Position numbers and translations under genes: made by a program
Part shown: one piece after another, positions 23,786 through 37,105 of the stretch
Layout: every line of letters starts with the position of its first letter
How positions within the stretch are numbered: position 1 is the first letter of the stretch
The notes under the pieces: generated by a model
The model's database searches: none
The model's input: only the letters and a program-made list of their open reading frames with translations
Told to the model about the DNA's origin: nothing
Assembly: GCA_918026815.1 (NCBI GenBank)
Contig: CAKJVC010000139.1
Location: forward strand, 124,001-188,000
Reading direction: 5' to 3'
Origin: Chalara sp. BL73
Lineage: Eukaryota; Ascomycota; Leotiomycetes; Helotiales
DNA: 64,000 nucleotides

Positions 23786-24152
23786 ATCTGAGAGCTATAC
23801 GTAAGGAGGCGCGAAGGCAACTAGAAGCGCGAAGAGATGTTTTACTATTCCAAGTCGATGGCAAACATGCCTGTGGATGTGTGTAATAAATTATTTTGGT
23901 GGAGACACTGATTGCCAGATTCTGCCACGAAAGCGGTGAAACCTATCACCACTTCATCGCGACTTTATATCGCGTCCCTCTTTACCCGTTTGCGACAACG
24001 CAACTCCTTCGAACCTATGCGCGGGTCATATCTACGAATACTTAGATCAAGCATATGCAAGTACTGATTCATCGTGCTGTCGAAATAGTGTTGTCGAACT
24101 TCGGGGCTTAGTACCACTGCGTCTGCGCCTTTGGCGGCAAACCATCGCAAAG
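23786..24152. promoter_or_regulatory. Bidirectional promoter region RIO1-SMC3
   Basis: The 367 bp between the two divergent start codons must hold both promoters and leaders. No canonical TATA box or named site is clear. The short antisense ORF at 23965-24150 is most likely chance. Confidence 0.55.
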
Positions 24153-27100
24153 ATGTATATCAAGCAGATCATTATTCAGGGATTCAAGAGGTACGCAGAC
24201 TCATGTTTGTGTAATCGCATAGTGCTGATGTAGTTGCAGCTATAAGGAGCAGACTGTTATTGAACCATTCTCCCCTAAAACCAACGTAATTGTTGGCCGC
24301 AATGGCTCTGGAAAGAGTAACTTCTTCGCGGCAATTCGATTTGTACTCAGCGATGCTTACAGCCAAATGGGTCGCGAAGAGCGACAGGCACTTCTTCACG
24401 AAGGCTCAGGATCAGCAGTCACGTCTGCTTACGTCGAGATTATCTTCGACAACTCGGACGATCGATTCCCGACAGGGAAAGAGGAGCTCATTCTGCGAAG
24501 AACAATTGGACTGAAAAAAGATGAATACTCACTGGATCGCAAGAACGCTACTAAAACCGACGTTATGAATCTGTTGGAGTCTGCGGGTTTCTCGAGATCT
24601 AATCCATATTACATTGTGCCACAAGGACGCGTTACAGCATTGACAAATATGAAAGATTCAGAAAGACTCACTCTTCTGAAAGAAGTCGCAGGAACCCAAG
24701 TTTACGAAGCGCGACGGACAGAATCATTGAAAATCATGACCGAAACTAATAACAAGCGAGCTAAAATTGACGAACTACTTGATTATATCAAAGAGCGTCT
24801 TAGTGAGTTGGAGGAAGAAAAAGAGGAGCTGCGTGGCTATCAGGAAAAGGACAAAGAGCGTAGGTCTCTCGAATATGCCTTTTATCAACGTGAACAGACT
24901 GCATTGGCAAATGCCATTGATGAAATTGATGAATTTCGACAACAGGGTGGGGAGAGCACAGAAGAAAACTCAGAGGCTTTTATTGAGGGTGAACGCGCAA
25001 TTGCCGAGATGGAATCTGAAATTAAACAACTACAGCGAGACATGGAGCTCCTCAAGTTAGAAAGACGTCAAATGGAGGACGAGCGACGTGATAATGCTAA
25101 GAAGCGTGCCAAGATTGAGTTAGAAGTCAAGAATCTTACAGATGGTGCATCCGCTGCTGAGCAGGCACAAGCTCGGCATCAGCAAGAACTGAAATCTGTC
25201 CAGCAACAGATTGCCAGCAAAGAGTCCGAGTTAGCGAAGATCCTACCAGATTACACCAAGCGCAAGGCAAAGGAGGCTGAAGTCAAGCAGAGTCTAGACA
25301 CGGCCGATGCTACTAGAAGACGACTCTACGAAAAGCAAGGCCGAAGCGCCCAATTCAAGAGCAAGTCTGAGCGTGATAAGTGGTTAAGAAATGAGATTGA
25401 AGAACTGAACACCACTTTGGGCGAGCAAAAGGCTAACAGAATCAATGCTGACGAGGAGGTGAAAGCTACACAGTCCGAGATCAAGAATCTAGAAAATGAG
25501 ATTTCGAATCTTCAACAACGCTTGCAAGGTTGGGGTGGGTCTCGACAAGCACTATCAGAACAGGTCTCAACAGCCAAAGATGCCCTGGAGAAACTTCAAG
25601 ATGAGCGAAAGATTCTGCGTAGAGAAGATGACAAGTTAGAGTCCGTCATTCATCATGCTCGCCAAGAGAGAGAACGTGCCGAGAAGGAACTCTCATATAC
25701 AATGGATGGTGCCACTTCACGAGGTCTTGCCACTGTAAGGCGTCTCAAACGGGAACACAATATTACTGGCGCTTTTGGAACCCTCGCAGAGCTTCTTGAC
25801 GTCCACGAAAATTATCGCATGGCTGTCGAGCAAACTGCTGGTAATAGCCTCTTTCATTATGTGGTAGATAATGCAGAAACTGCAACTCAATTGGCAGATG
25901 CGCTTTACAAGCAGAAGGGCGGAAGAGTAACCTTCATGCCATTAAGTCAGCTACGACCAAAACCAGCCAAACTACCTAGAGCGTCAGATGCAGTCCCGAT
26001 GATCAGCAAGCTTCAGTTCAATGAAGCATATTCTAGAGCTTTTGAGCAAGTGTTTGGTAAGACAATCATCTGCCCTACTCTGACAATTGCTGGACAATAC
26101 GCACGAAGTCATGGCTGCAATGCAATTACTCCAGATGGTGACACAACTAACAAAAAGGGTGCTATGACTGGTGGTTATATTGACCCTCGTAGGTCTCGTC
26201 TCGAGGCCGTTCGAGCAGTTAATAAATGGCGTGACGAATATGAATCACTCAGGGCACGAGCACTTGAGATACGCGGAGAAATTGAACGCAAGGATCAAGA
26301 GATTACTGGAGCAAGGAGTGAAATTCAAAAGCTGGACCTGAAAATCCGGCAATGGGATGATGGATTGGACCCACTCAGAAGTGAGTTGAAAGTAAGGAGC
26401 TCGCACCTGGAGCAAGCAAAGAGTCACCTTGAGTCAAACATAAAACGCCGGGAGGTGGTTGAGAAATTACTGAAGGACTATGGTGACAACATTACTGGCT
26501 TTGAGAAAGAGTTGTCGACGGAGTTCAAAAAGGCCTTGACAGCACAGGAGGAAACCCAATTGGAACAACTCAACAGCACCATTCCAGAACTTCAAAAACA
26601 ATGGAATGAAGTTAGCAAAAGTCGCCGAGAACTGGAAAGCCGCAAGCAGCTGCTCGAGGTGGATTTACGTACAAATCTTCGACTAAGGCTTGAGGATCTG
26701 AACAATCAAGAAATCGATACCACAGCCAACAGTGGATCTGGTGATCTTAGGGAAGCACAACGGAACCTGAAGCGGATCTCGAAACAAGTGTCGAACCTGG
26801 AATTGAAACTTCAAGAGAGCGAGAATCAGATTGAGCAAGTGGATGAGAAGATTTCCAAACTTGAAAAGGAAAAGGCTCAGCGATTGGAGCAAAATCAAGA
26901 GATTGCGCGGGCTATTGAGAAGCACCAGAAGAAAATGGAGAAGAGCATTCAAAAGAAGGCATTACTCACTCAGTCTGCTGCCGAATGTGCAAAGAATATC
27001 CGCGATCTTGGTGTCCTACCAGAAGAGGCATTTGAAAGGTTTACAAACACCTCTTCCGAAAAGGTAAGCTATGCTGAGTATTGTATTTGCCAACTTCTAA

Positions 27101-27873
27101 CTTTTTAGATTCAATCCCGACTTCGAAAGGTGACCGAGGCTCTTAAGAAATACAAGCATGTGAACAAGAAGGCTTTTGAGCAATATAATAACTTTACGAC
27201 GCAGCGGGACTCGCTTACCAAGCGTAGAAAAGAACTCGATGATTCGCAAGCATCAATTCAAGAACTTGTTGAAGTTCTAGATCAGAGAAAGGATGAAGCC
27301 ATCGAGCGTACTTTCAAACAAGTATCAAAAGAGTTTGCTTCCATATTTGAACGCCTGGTGCCCGCCGGGCGTGGACGCCTGGTCATCCAAAGAAAGACTG
27401 ATCAGCGTGCTCGGGAAGATGAGGATTCGGATGACGAACCAAAGGAGAACGTAGAGAACTATACAGGCGTTGGCATCAGTGTGAGCTTCAATAGCAAGCA
27501 TGACGAGCAACAACGAATCCAGCAGCTCTCGGGTGGTCAAAAGAGTCTTTGCGCCCTTGCGCTCGTCTTCGCAATCCAGCAGTGTGATCCAGCGCCATTT
27601 TATCTTTTCGACGAAATCGATGCAAACCTGGATGCACAATACCGTACTGCCGTGGCACAAATGTTGCAAGAAATTTCGGCGCAACAGAATGATGGCGAGG
27701 ATGGCGAAGGAAGTGGTATGAGTGGCCAGTTCATTTGCACCACGTTCAGACCAGAGATGTTGCTGGTTGCAGACAAATGTTATGGTGTCACATTCCGCAA
27801 CAAGACAAGTAAAATTGATACAGTCTCTCGTGAGGATGCGTTAGAGTTTGTTGATGGCGAAGCACCTAAATAA
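24153..27873 (+). CDS. SMC3: Cohesin subunit SMC3, 1,208 aa
   Basis: Exons 24153-24190, 24240-27063 and 27109-27873. The tiny first exon encodes the start [13 protein letters not shown], and introns are 49 and 45 nt. The protein shows the full SMC layout: Walker A GRNGSGKS (32-39), a coiled coil, the hinge (about 510-660), a second coiled coil, the ABC signature LSGGQ (1094-1098) and Walker B FYLFDE (1118-1123). Lys105 and Lys106 in GLKKDEY match the residues acetylated by Eco1 in other eukaryotes. SMC3 forms the cohesin ring with SMC1 and the kleisin and holds sister chromatids together. Length is typical. Confidence 0.97.
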
Positions 27874-28439
27874 CGACCGGGAATGGTAGGATCTGGCGAT
27901 AATGATAGGGGATGTTTATGGCACGGAGTTCAGGAGTTCTTCGATGGACGGGCCAAATGATAGCTGGGATTGGCATGTATGTTTGAGGAGTTGCACATAT
28001 AACGCAGAGAATAATGATGACCTTTGCATGCATAGCACATTGTGTGGATTGTTTGATCAAATAATGAGACAAAGATTTTTTGTTGGGGGGGAGGGTTCCT
28101 CAGCTGGTAAGCAAGCGTAGCGGAGGACGATGCTCAAACTCTTAACGTATTGGGTTGTATGCTGGAATCGGATCGACGCATCCTAGCCTGACCACACATT
28201 TGACAGGCTGTCCCGACATTCCAAGCTGCTATAATTGCTACCCAGAGCGCCGAATTAACACTAAAAGCCTTGTATCATCGCAATTGATTCATAGAGATTA
28301 CTTTACGGTCGTCACGCTATCCCCGAGATAGGCAACGCCCACCACTCGAAAGCTGTTCAAAATATGGGTATCATAAGTCATATTCTTGTCCGCAGCAGTT
28401 ATCATAAAATTTATGCATATATATCATCATATAGAGCCC
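27874..28439. other. Intergenic region between convergent genes
   Basis: 3' regions of SMC3 and the small MCFG gene. No other feature supported. Confidence 0.5.
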
Positions 28440-28736
28440 TCAACACCCACCTCCCCCTCCTCCGTCGCCTCCTCCCTCGCCTCCTCCACAATCACCGAAG
28501 CAGCCCCAGTCTGACCCTCTGTCTCTCTGTGACTTTCCCTTGGGCGTCTTCCAATAAGTTGACCTTCTCAGATCAGCATTTTTTTCAAACACCAAAGAAG
28601 AGAGATGAAGAAATTACCGAGAAGCTGCATGGCCCCGATATGGGTTTTGGGCCGTCCATCTGTTCAAACCTGCTCGAGCAGCAGGTCTAGGAGCTGAAGC
28701 GCTCTGTTGGTATTTCTTTTTGGAGCCGAAACACAT
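28440..28736 (-). CDS. Small MCFG-start, glycine/cysteine-end protein, 80 aa, two exons
   Basis: Exon 1 is 28736-28618 and exon 2 is 28563-28440, joined by a 54-nt GT-AG intron with a CTGAT branch-like site. The product starts MCFGSKKK, has a basic middle (KTPKGKSQRDRGSDWG) and ends in a Cys/Gly-rich tail (CFGDCGGGEGGGD... GGC). The start with Cys at position 2 followed by a basic patch resembles small fungal proteins that begin MCFG and suggests lipid modification (palmitoylation), which is inferred. No catalytic domain. Exon 2 is also open in another frame giving a Glu-rich peptide; the phase of the splice favours the glycine-rich one. Confidence 0.6.
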
Positions 28737-29743
28737 TTTAATGTATTCGTGGCTTTTTGGAATGTGGAGTGGAGAGGAGAGGCATGTGGGAGGGAATCTA
28801 TATAGGAAGTATTGAGGTGAGGGAAGGAGCATTGCTGCAATGTGTTGCCGTGGATAGCCAGTCCATGGTTGCAGGTGATGCTGCTCAGCCCAGAGAGTGG
28901 CGCTACGATGGGAGCCAAAACGTTTAAGCGAGCAGGAACTTGTCGGAGATCTAACGTCTTGGTGTGCTTGGCAGGCAAATCAAAGAATGACGATAACGCC
29001 TACTTCGTATGATGTACTAAGGATACCAGGTATATAAGTGAGATAGGCGTAAATTTTGGAGTATAAGCCACCGCCGCAATGCACGAACTTGTTGCTAAAA
29101 TATGTAATGCACGAATTTATCTTTTACAATAAAGCTTATTGTAAATGAGCACCTTTGTGCAAAAGATTAAGCTTTCATACGCTTCATTCATCTATCTTAC
29201 TAATGTAATTACATTTAACGTAGATAGTGAGCTGAAGAAATCAATCTTTCCATTATGCTGTGCTTCAATATGCATGCTATAATTTGAACCAATTGTCTGC
29301 ACCGACTGAGTACCATATTAAAGACATGCTGGAGCGGATGCTATTTGACCTGCAAATAAGCAAGTACTAGAGTGCAAAAAATGATAACGAGACTCATTAC
29401 ATAAACTGCTCGTGACAGAATAAACGTGCATTATTGTTGAGAAGCCCGCTAGAGATGTCTTTTAGGGAAGAAGACACGATAGCCCGAGGGGGAAAGACCT
29501 CCTAGGAACATATACAAGCACTTGAATCTCCCAACACATAACCAGGTGTCATGGTACAATACGCAGGAGGAAAATACATGTCATAAAAGTGGAGTCAACA
29601 CTCCAACTAACTACTGTATCTAAGTGGCACCTCTCGTATGGCTAAGAGTTCCTGCCTAAGCAGGGTTTGACAACAGGGCAGGAAAATTATTGGCTTGAAG
29701 AAAGAGATTGATTGGTAGCTTCTTGAACATCTAGAAGAAATTT
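28737..29743. other. Intergenic region
   Basis: No supported gene. AT-rich in its second half. It marks the boundary between the conserved block on the left and the DUF6590 region on the right. Confidence 0.5.
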
Positions 29744-32700
29744 TTAACTTCTGCTTCTAGCTCTTCTCCTGACTTTCAGGTGGTCTGGACTACTGCAATC
29801 GTGCTTTGCGTCTACCCTTCTTCCATGTCTTAAACCCATTAAATATAAATCATTCACTTTCTGCTGTTTCCTGATTGATCTTTGAGTATTCAAGTATTTA
29901 TCTTTCGAGCAATTCCTAGAATATGGTAAGATATTATCAATCTTATGTGCGTTTACTGACCTGCTGAAGTCACTATCCATCTTAGCCCTATAGGGTACTT
30001 GGGATGATATCTTAATCGAGAGACGATCTTCAGCGTCCTCAATTAAGAATGCCTTCCGATTATGCTCAAACTCGGGGGGTGGAAAATTGAAACTGCAATG
30101 CGATGATTTCGTGCTGGAAACGGAATCAATGATCGATAAAGTTGTGGCAATGGGGATACCATCATCGATGGATGTATCGCTGGAGTGCTCTGGCAGATCA
30201 GGGAGAGGCTTGTCCATGATAATGTGAGTTGTAAGCTGAGTACCTTCCCACAAGGATCGATCAAGCTGATGGTTGCAATTGCGTCTGATCTTGGTATCCG
30301 TGAATACAAGACAGCCTGTGGAGAAACGTCGAATTTGGGAGACAGCCCTAGACAGCCGGTTTGTGTCCGTTTTGGAATCAATCGATCGTAATTTTTGTAC
30401 ATGCTGGACTACCAGGTCTTTTCCATAGAGGTGAGATTGGATTATCACATTCTCTACTATCCACTCCACCTTTTCGTCTAGCAAGGTCCCTTCTTCGTTC
30501 GTATTATTGCGTTCAAGGAGTTGTTGTATATATGAGACCATAGCAACAAAGTAATTCTTCCCAGCGGGTACTGATTTCCAAAGTTTACAAAGCTTTTGCG
30601 ACAAGACAGGCACAATTGGTTGTAGGAATTCTCTACAAAAAAGAACTGTAGGTTGGTAATTCGTCAAGTGGACCCATGGCTGCTCAATATTTTCCCTATG
30701 TATTTTAGCATGGGATTTTCTCTTCATTACGTCCAGTAATTCAATGCCATAGAGATACCTAGGAGCACCTTCTGGAATCGCCAGGTACTCTTCCATTGCT
30801 TTCTCTAGTGTGGTCCCAACTTTGTCCAAATAGCGCCAGGTCTTTTCTATTATTTTCAAGAGCTTTTCCTCCTTCCATGACTTCCCTAGAGGCGGCTTGT
30901 ATCCCTTCAAAACCAGAAAATTAAGACTATCTTTGAGTATTTGAGCACTCTCACTATTCCCATGATAGCTGATAGGAGCATGTGGCATATATATAGGCTT
31001 ATCGCCGTCATGCAATTGGAATTGGCAACGGGTAATAAATGCGCTAACGAGATAGAGAACCACGCTCGCTTGTGGCAGGTTCCATCCTATCATGGCAGAA
31101 GAGTCATATATAATGATATGCTCATCATTTTCCACCAACAATTCGTGCATATCCTTGTTATCCTCGAGCAAAGCTGAAGCCGGTACTGTCGTAGGGATCC
31201 ACATACGAGAACCTGTAGCTGTTACAAAACCAAGTCCACCCGTTCCAATAGTGATATTATGTGACTTGATTTGTCCTAGTGGAGAAACAATAGGCGTCCC
31301 TGACCATTTAGGCATGACATTTGAGAATGGTTCAGTTCCAATCATAATGTGAGCTTCCTCAACCCAGCCAAGGAAAGCCCGTCGCCGGAATAGTAGTTCT
31401 GGGTTAGGCTGTTTGTGCCGGTCGATGAACTTGTCCGCACTCAATATGTTTAATATTCGTGCGGTCCTCTTTCCGTTCGATAGAAACTTATCTTCGAGAT
31501 GCCACTGAATAGCGTCGTCCTCAGAGAGTTCAGACACAGGGACTAAAAGAGTCCTTAGACCCTCAACGATGATTCCGCCATCATACTCAGTATAATCGGT
31601 ACTCTTACTCATGAGGGCCATGTCTGCAAAGGAAATCTCAAGCCCTTTGCCACGTTCTCTTCGAGGCACTGCGAATCCATTTGCTATCACACCATGTGGG
31701 AATAATTGATGCCAACAAACATTTTCTTCGCTCGATGGTCTAACCTTCTGGAGAGGTCCGAGCCTAAAATCGATCTGTGGCTCTGTATTGGAAGAAGGCT
31801 GACATTTAACTGAGGTGGACGAGAGAGAAACACGCCGGTGACGAGAAGTGCGTAAGCATGCAGATAGCCAGCAAATTGCAGATATAATTTCACGCTGAAA
31901 CTCATGATTGGCTACCACTACGATTCTAAAAATCGATGAAGAAGATTCCCTTTCATCGGTATTAAGTTCGATAGCAGCATTTTCATCTCTCGTGACCATT
32001 TGGAAGTCAGTAACAAAGTTGGCTAAGTATATGGACAAAGACACGTACCTGCATGCCCATTAGATAACGCTCTTTCAATCCCTTCAAGAAGGAGAACTCC
32101 GGTCCTCGGCCAAGTTGTGGCCAGGTAATTATGACAGCTGGTAGCTTGCGCGTTGATTGATCCGCCTGTCAGAGTCATAACATCTCCAAGCTTCTGATTA
32201 GGACCAAAGCCGTTGGCCAAAAAAAGGGAAATTTCCGACTCGACATCATAAATGATTCTTAATGGGTGGTCTCTGGAGCAAGTGATCGGCCAAGCCCTAA
32301 ATAATGCCTTCAACACCGGGTCTGGATAGAGGAATAGTCTCAGATTCTCTTGAAGCATTTGAAAGGCCTTCGACGTTATTATAATACTTTCCAAACCAGA
32401 GATATCTGTTGTGTGATCCTCATCTGCCGCATCTTCCTCACTGTCACTGGATTCTGACTCGGATATGATTTCGAGATCCTGATTTAATCGTGCCGAAACT
32501 ACCTCTCTCATCCGCGGCTGCAATTCCACCATTTTGCCCCTCATGTCTTGCACGACCAATTGAGTGATACTAGTGGATAACCTCACCACGCTTCTTGCTA
32601 TTGATTTAGCTTCTGGGGCAGGGGCTTCCCTCTTTAAATGGACGGCGAATTGTGTTAGACATTTTGGAAAGTCCTTTTCGAATCTTTCTATCGTAACCCG

Positions 32701-34768
32701 AGCAGAAGCCACTCTAAAAAGTGCCTGCAACTCCCTATTAGATAGAAGTACTTGTGCATACCGCTCATCGCTCTTAATTCCATTGTCAGATGCTGTCATT
32801 GAAGATAGTGACGTCTTACTAGACCACAGAGTCTCCGTATAATCGATTGACGATTTTGATTCATTGAGGTTTGCCAAGTTGTAGAGGTTCTCTTCAATAT
32901 TTGATTTGCTGTAATTTATTTCGTCTTCTTGGCCAGTATTTGATGTCGCTGGGTCTATATCTGACGTTTGTTGCTGGCACTTGCTGTCCATGTTCTCTGC
33001 CCATGGTCCGGTCGATGAGCCACGCAACCAATCCTCAACACCAAATTTTTGGGGCCTGATACTAGAATCAGTCCCTACTTGTGGGTACTTCGTAGTTGAA
33101 TAATGCTCTGCTTTACTGTATTTATGATGGCCATACTCTTTATCTGCGTTCCTTGTCGTAGGTATGTCTGCAGTCGAGAGCCGCCTGGCGGAGTGCTGGT
33201 TATAAAAATCGGTATGGGTAGGCACTACGCTAGATGACGGCCCCCCTGTGATACCACGAAGTTCATCATGCTTATCATTTAGCTGTTCGTTTGTCTCCGG
33301 TGGATATGCGTAATCTGCGTCCCCATCGATAACAACTTCTCTGAAATATCTCTTAAGCAATTTTTTAGAATCGCGGTCTAATTTTCCAACCTCCTTTACT
33401 TTGACATTTGAATCGATACAATACGTCACCCCATAGTTGATGAGATAGTTATTGAGCCCTGTGGCCCCATGTGCAAGAATGACTTTGAGAGGTTCTTTTT
33501 TGATCCCAGTGGGTTTTTTTGGCCTGTCATGACTATATATTTGCCCATGTTGCTCTAGCTCAATACCTCGCTTTTTGTGTCCCTTTCCATCATACGAAGT
33601 CACAGGGAGACAGATACAGCTTAAATCCTCTTGTCTCACCACCACAAATCGGCGTACTATTGAGTATACCTTTTCGTCATGAATGACACAAGAAACTTTA
33701 CTTAAGAAAGTTTCATCATTTGTGGTTAAGATGTCGAATGTCTCCGTCCACAGGGTAATAAATACCCTTCCAACTCTGAAAAATCTCTTGTAATCTGTAT
33801 TTCGTTGTCGATAACTCTTATCTAGCGGTTCATGTTCTCCATCAGTTCCAAATATGTGACGCCGGTCAGTAGAATTTGATGGACTGTAAACGGATACGTT
33901 TTGTTTGAAATTATAGGAGCTTCCAGACAAATTGGTAGTTCGCACCTGAGAAGAGCCTGGCATTGGCTGCCATTGTTGTCGTTGCGTGATATCAGAAAGT
34001 TGTGTTTGTGAAGAATTGGTATAGTATTCGTAGGGGATGGGACGATTAGGGTGTTGAGAGCCCCATTGCAAGTTTGCGTCAGTTCTAGCAGATCTCAAAG
34101 GGGCGACAGCATATTGCGGGTTTCCATCAATATCTTGAATGTTCAATTTATCTATTGCTGTAGCCAGACCACTTTCGACACCTAAATCTTGAATCAATGA
34201 CTTGGGGACTGTGTCGTTATCCTGGGGTTGCGCATTGTAATCCACATTTTGTGGAGTTTCTAGGTCGTTCTCAGTAGAACTAGTCGTTTGTTGCTGATGC
34301 CGGCCATAGCCTCCGCCGTTGTGATACCAGCTTTGCGACTCATTACGTGCAATCTCGACAAGCCCAGAATGCTGGTCAGGTTCATTTTCGGCTATTATTT
34401 CTGGCCGCACATATGTCGTTTCGTTTTTCTGACGATTTCTATTTTGACCCTGAGATTGTTTGCTACTCCCATGGAATTGCCTACTGGAACCGGATTGAAA
34501 TTGAGACTGGGGCAATTCGTAAACCCTTCGAGATTTAGCATGTGTTCTGAGGCAGGATATGGCTTAAGGAATGCACACGGAATATCTTGGTCAGAGGCAA
34601 ATTCTCCCCGGCCTGCTCTATAGTCTTCCTGATATAATTTTTCTGTCCTGCCCTCTATAGAGAAATGAATGAGTGCAGTCTGCAGACATGTATATTTTGA
34701 CGCATACCTCGATTTGTCCACAGATAGTAGTAACGCCCGCCGGGCTCCTTCATCCACACAGAAGCCAT
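29744..34768 (-). CDS. Giant DUF6590 fusion protein, 1,618 aa, four exons
   Basis: Exons 34768-34708, 34654-34579, 34525-32049 and 31986-29744 (introns 53, 53 and 62 nt) keep one frame. The start (MASVWMKEPGGRYYYLWTNR) parallels the short W/Y-rich N-terminus of the other DUF6590 genes here. A Gln/Ser/Asn-rich stretch follows, then DUF6590 at about residues 284-442 (FFRVGRVFITLWTE; VRRFVVVR; CLPVTSYDGKG; VKVKEVG). Beyond it come a helical region (ELQALFRVASARVTIERF, about 640-700), an acidic Ser/Glu stretch, and from about residue 872 a second large region known from many fungal hypothetical proteins (EIISAICWLSACLR; FLGWVEEAHIMIGTE; IIIYDSSAMIGWNLP). No catalytic motif recognised. It has no intact divergent partner. 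Confidence 0.75.
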
Positions 34769-37105
34769 GTGTGTAGGAAGAGAGTATTATTGATAGGAAG
34801 TGTGCCAAACGGGACTCGTTTTATAGGGACCTCAACCTTATCTATAATGGCTGCCTATGGCCGTGCACCTCTTGCATATTTGGATATATTTATATTGGCC
34901 AATACGGAGCTCACTTATCTATGCGTGAGTGTCAATATCAACTACTGTAGGGACGGGGGGCTTGTATGGAAGCACGTCTTAGGGCTGTGGCACTTTTCGA
35001 CTCAGAAGGCCCACAGCTCAAGAATGCCTAGCGGCGAGGAGGAAAAAACTTATCTGATACTCTTATTTCCAAAGTGTTGGGGTCCACTGGTGTGCTACAT
35101 ACATATGGAGTTTTAGTTGACAAAGGAAGCCGCCATTACCCCTGCACACCGGATGCAGGATACGAAGATAACTGAACACGGACAATACTCCATCGTGAGA
35201 TAAAAGAATTGTAGTTGAAATTCTGTTAAGATCGAGAACCTGGGACTAGCCTTGGAGCTTTTGCTGGTTGTATTGGGGACAAGCTTCCATTTGCCTAGTG
35301 ATCTAGAGATGCCATATTGTTATCTCTGGACAGTCTTTCACGATACTGCATACCGATAACAAGGAGATTTCAAGACACATTGTGAATAGTCATACCTTTT
35401 AGATAACCTCTCTACCCAAGTTTATTATATTTATTCTGAACTTGTGTGTTGTCCGGGGAGTGTATCTAGCAATACTAGGGGTGGCTATTCATGGATCAAA
35501 TTATTCTGTGGCACCACCTCGTTCCGCACGGATGCCATGATTTTGCTTTAAAATAGGCATATGAGGCTCTATCATAATTGAGTGACCTATGCCGAATTCA
35601 TCAATGTTGTGACCCTCCTGCCCCATGATATGAAGAAGCAAGAGATCAAGACAAAGCTTTGTACAAAGCTTCTGCGTTCTAACGTACATGATTCTGTACT
35701 TGATAATCCCATCGATCTCGTTGTGAAATGTCTAGTCATGGTCAAAATTGGATCGTTGCCATACGGCAAGACATCCTTTTTTCGTTTTCAGCCCTTGGCT
35801 GTGGGATGGCCAAATTATGCCTCCGCAAAAGTCTTTGCGCTAAAATGTGTTTGACAATGAATACTTAAAGCTCGATCATATTCGCCACCAGAGGTTTCAG
35901 CCGAGTTTATGGATGGAGATGGTCTGGGCAGATAACTTCGCCGAAGGATCAGGTATCTCAGTACAAGGCACAACAGTTGCGGCGTTTATTATGCTTCACC
36001 TTTGTATTCATTATTATGTAGTAACATGCTCAAGCTACAAAGCTTGAGAACTCCAAAGCACAGCTTATCAAACGCAGCAAGATACATACCATAAAACGGA
36101 TTAACTAGATATAAATCATATTAATGTTTCTATTGCCTTCTATAGATGGTGATTTGTCGAGAATAATACAAGCAGTTAGCGGTCAACCAAAAACTAGGCC
36201 CAATGGCTGGAGAGTGGGTTTCTGAGGGCAGAAGAGCATCTTCAAATTCTGCCGTGATTACCTTATAATACTCAGGCAGACCTTCGTTCAGAAGGAACCT
36301 AGTACCTGAGTTCATTGGTATGACAAGCGCAGGAGCTTGCAATGATATCCATTCTTTCTGGCTGCACGGGCTTTAGTGTTGACTTTGATTCTCGGCAGCG
36401 TACAGTGCATCGAGGGAGCACTCTAGGTCTATAAAATCTTCCATCCGTAACCCGGTGGTCTGTCAAATTTCAAGGTTGAATCGTGGGACTATAAGAGGTT
36501 TTATAGCTCACGTACAGCAAAGCTTGGAATTCGGACACACTTCGCCGAAACTGACAGCGGGATAATATGTACAAATAGCTGAACACGGGTAATGGCTCGG
36601 AATTTGAAGGTATTTAACGGTTAATCATAAAGATGGGATGAAGGTAGGGAGATATGGGGCAAGCAAGACGCGTTTCATTGCGGTTCAGATACCAAATAGC
36701 TAAACCCTTGACAGTTCGTGGCAATTTAAATAACCTAATTCACAATGTTCCGTAAAAACAGAGGTGCAATAAGTAGTTCCCATATCTGAAATCAAAACTT
36801 GAAATGTACACCGATAGCTGGTACATTGCTAGTATTATGACAAGCGTACTGAAGAGAATGTGTGGAATCACTATGCTAGAAATCGCGACTGACAACTGCG
36901 GACAGTAATTGTGGGAGCAAACTCTGATTTTTGAGATGTGAATTCTCGATCGTGTGCGACATGATGCTTAATGATCAGTCAACGTCAATCCTTGGATCTG
37001 GCAATCCTGAGATAGTGCTGAACATTGTCCAGTCTTGAATGCAAAACGTATGGTTTGTGAATAAAATACAACGATTAAAGCGACCTCCACCGAAATGTGC
37101 CAAAT
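34769..37105. other. Gene-poor region upstream of the giant gene
   Basis: No intact gene. It holds a plus-strand remnant at 35582-36047, described separately, and short unassigned ORFs. The remainder up to the 3' end of the next DUF6590 gene shows nothing supported. Confidence 0.45.
35582..36047 (+). pseudogene. Probable remnant of a large fungal hypothetical protein
   Basis: The plus-strand frame at 35582-35854 has no ATG start but reads as protein-like sequence (NPIDLVVKCLVMVKIGSLPYG), followed after stops by a further piece (SLWMEMVWADNFAEGSGI). The pattern NPxDxxVxxxxMxxIG followed by a W-D-N-hydrophobic motif resembles the C-terminal part of a common uncharacterised ascomycete family. 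The breaks and missing start point to a relic. Assignment is from memory of the family and is weak. Confidence 0.3.

Noticed and set aside
23965..24150. Antisense ORF between RIO1 and SMC3
   Set aside because: Short, lies in the shared promoter and overlaps no known family.
28430..28520. Glu-rich alternative frame for exon 2 of the MCFG gene
   Set aside because: The phase of the best splice junction leads into the Gly/Cys frame; the Glu-rich frame would need a different acceptor. It is kept only as an alternative.
29744..34515. Two separate genes instead of one giant gene
   Set aside because: The second frame has no good start, the frames join exactly through a GTACGT...AG intron, and the two regions are, as I recall, contiguous in related fungal proteins.
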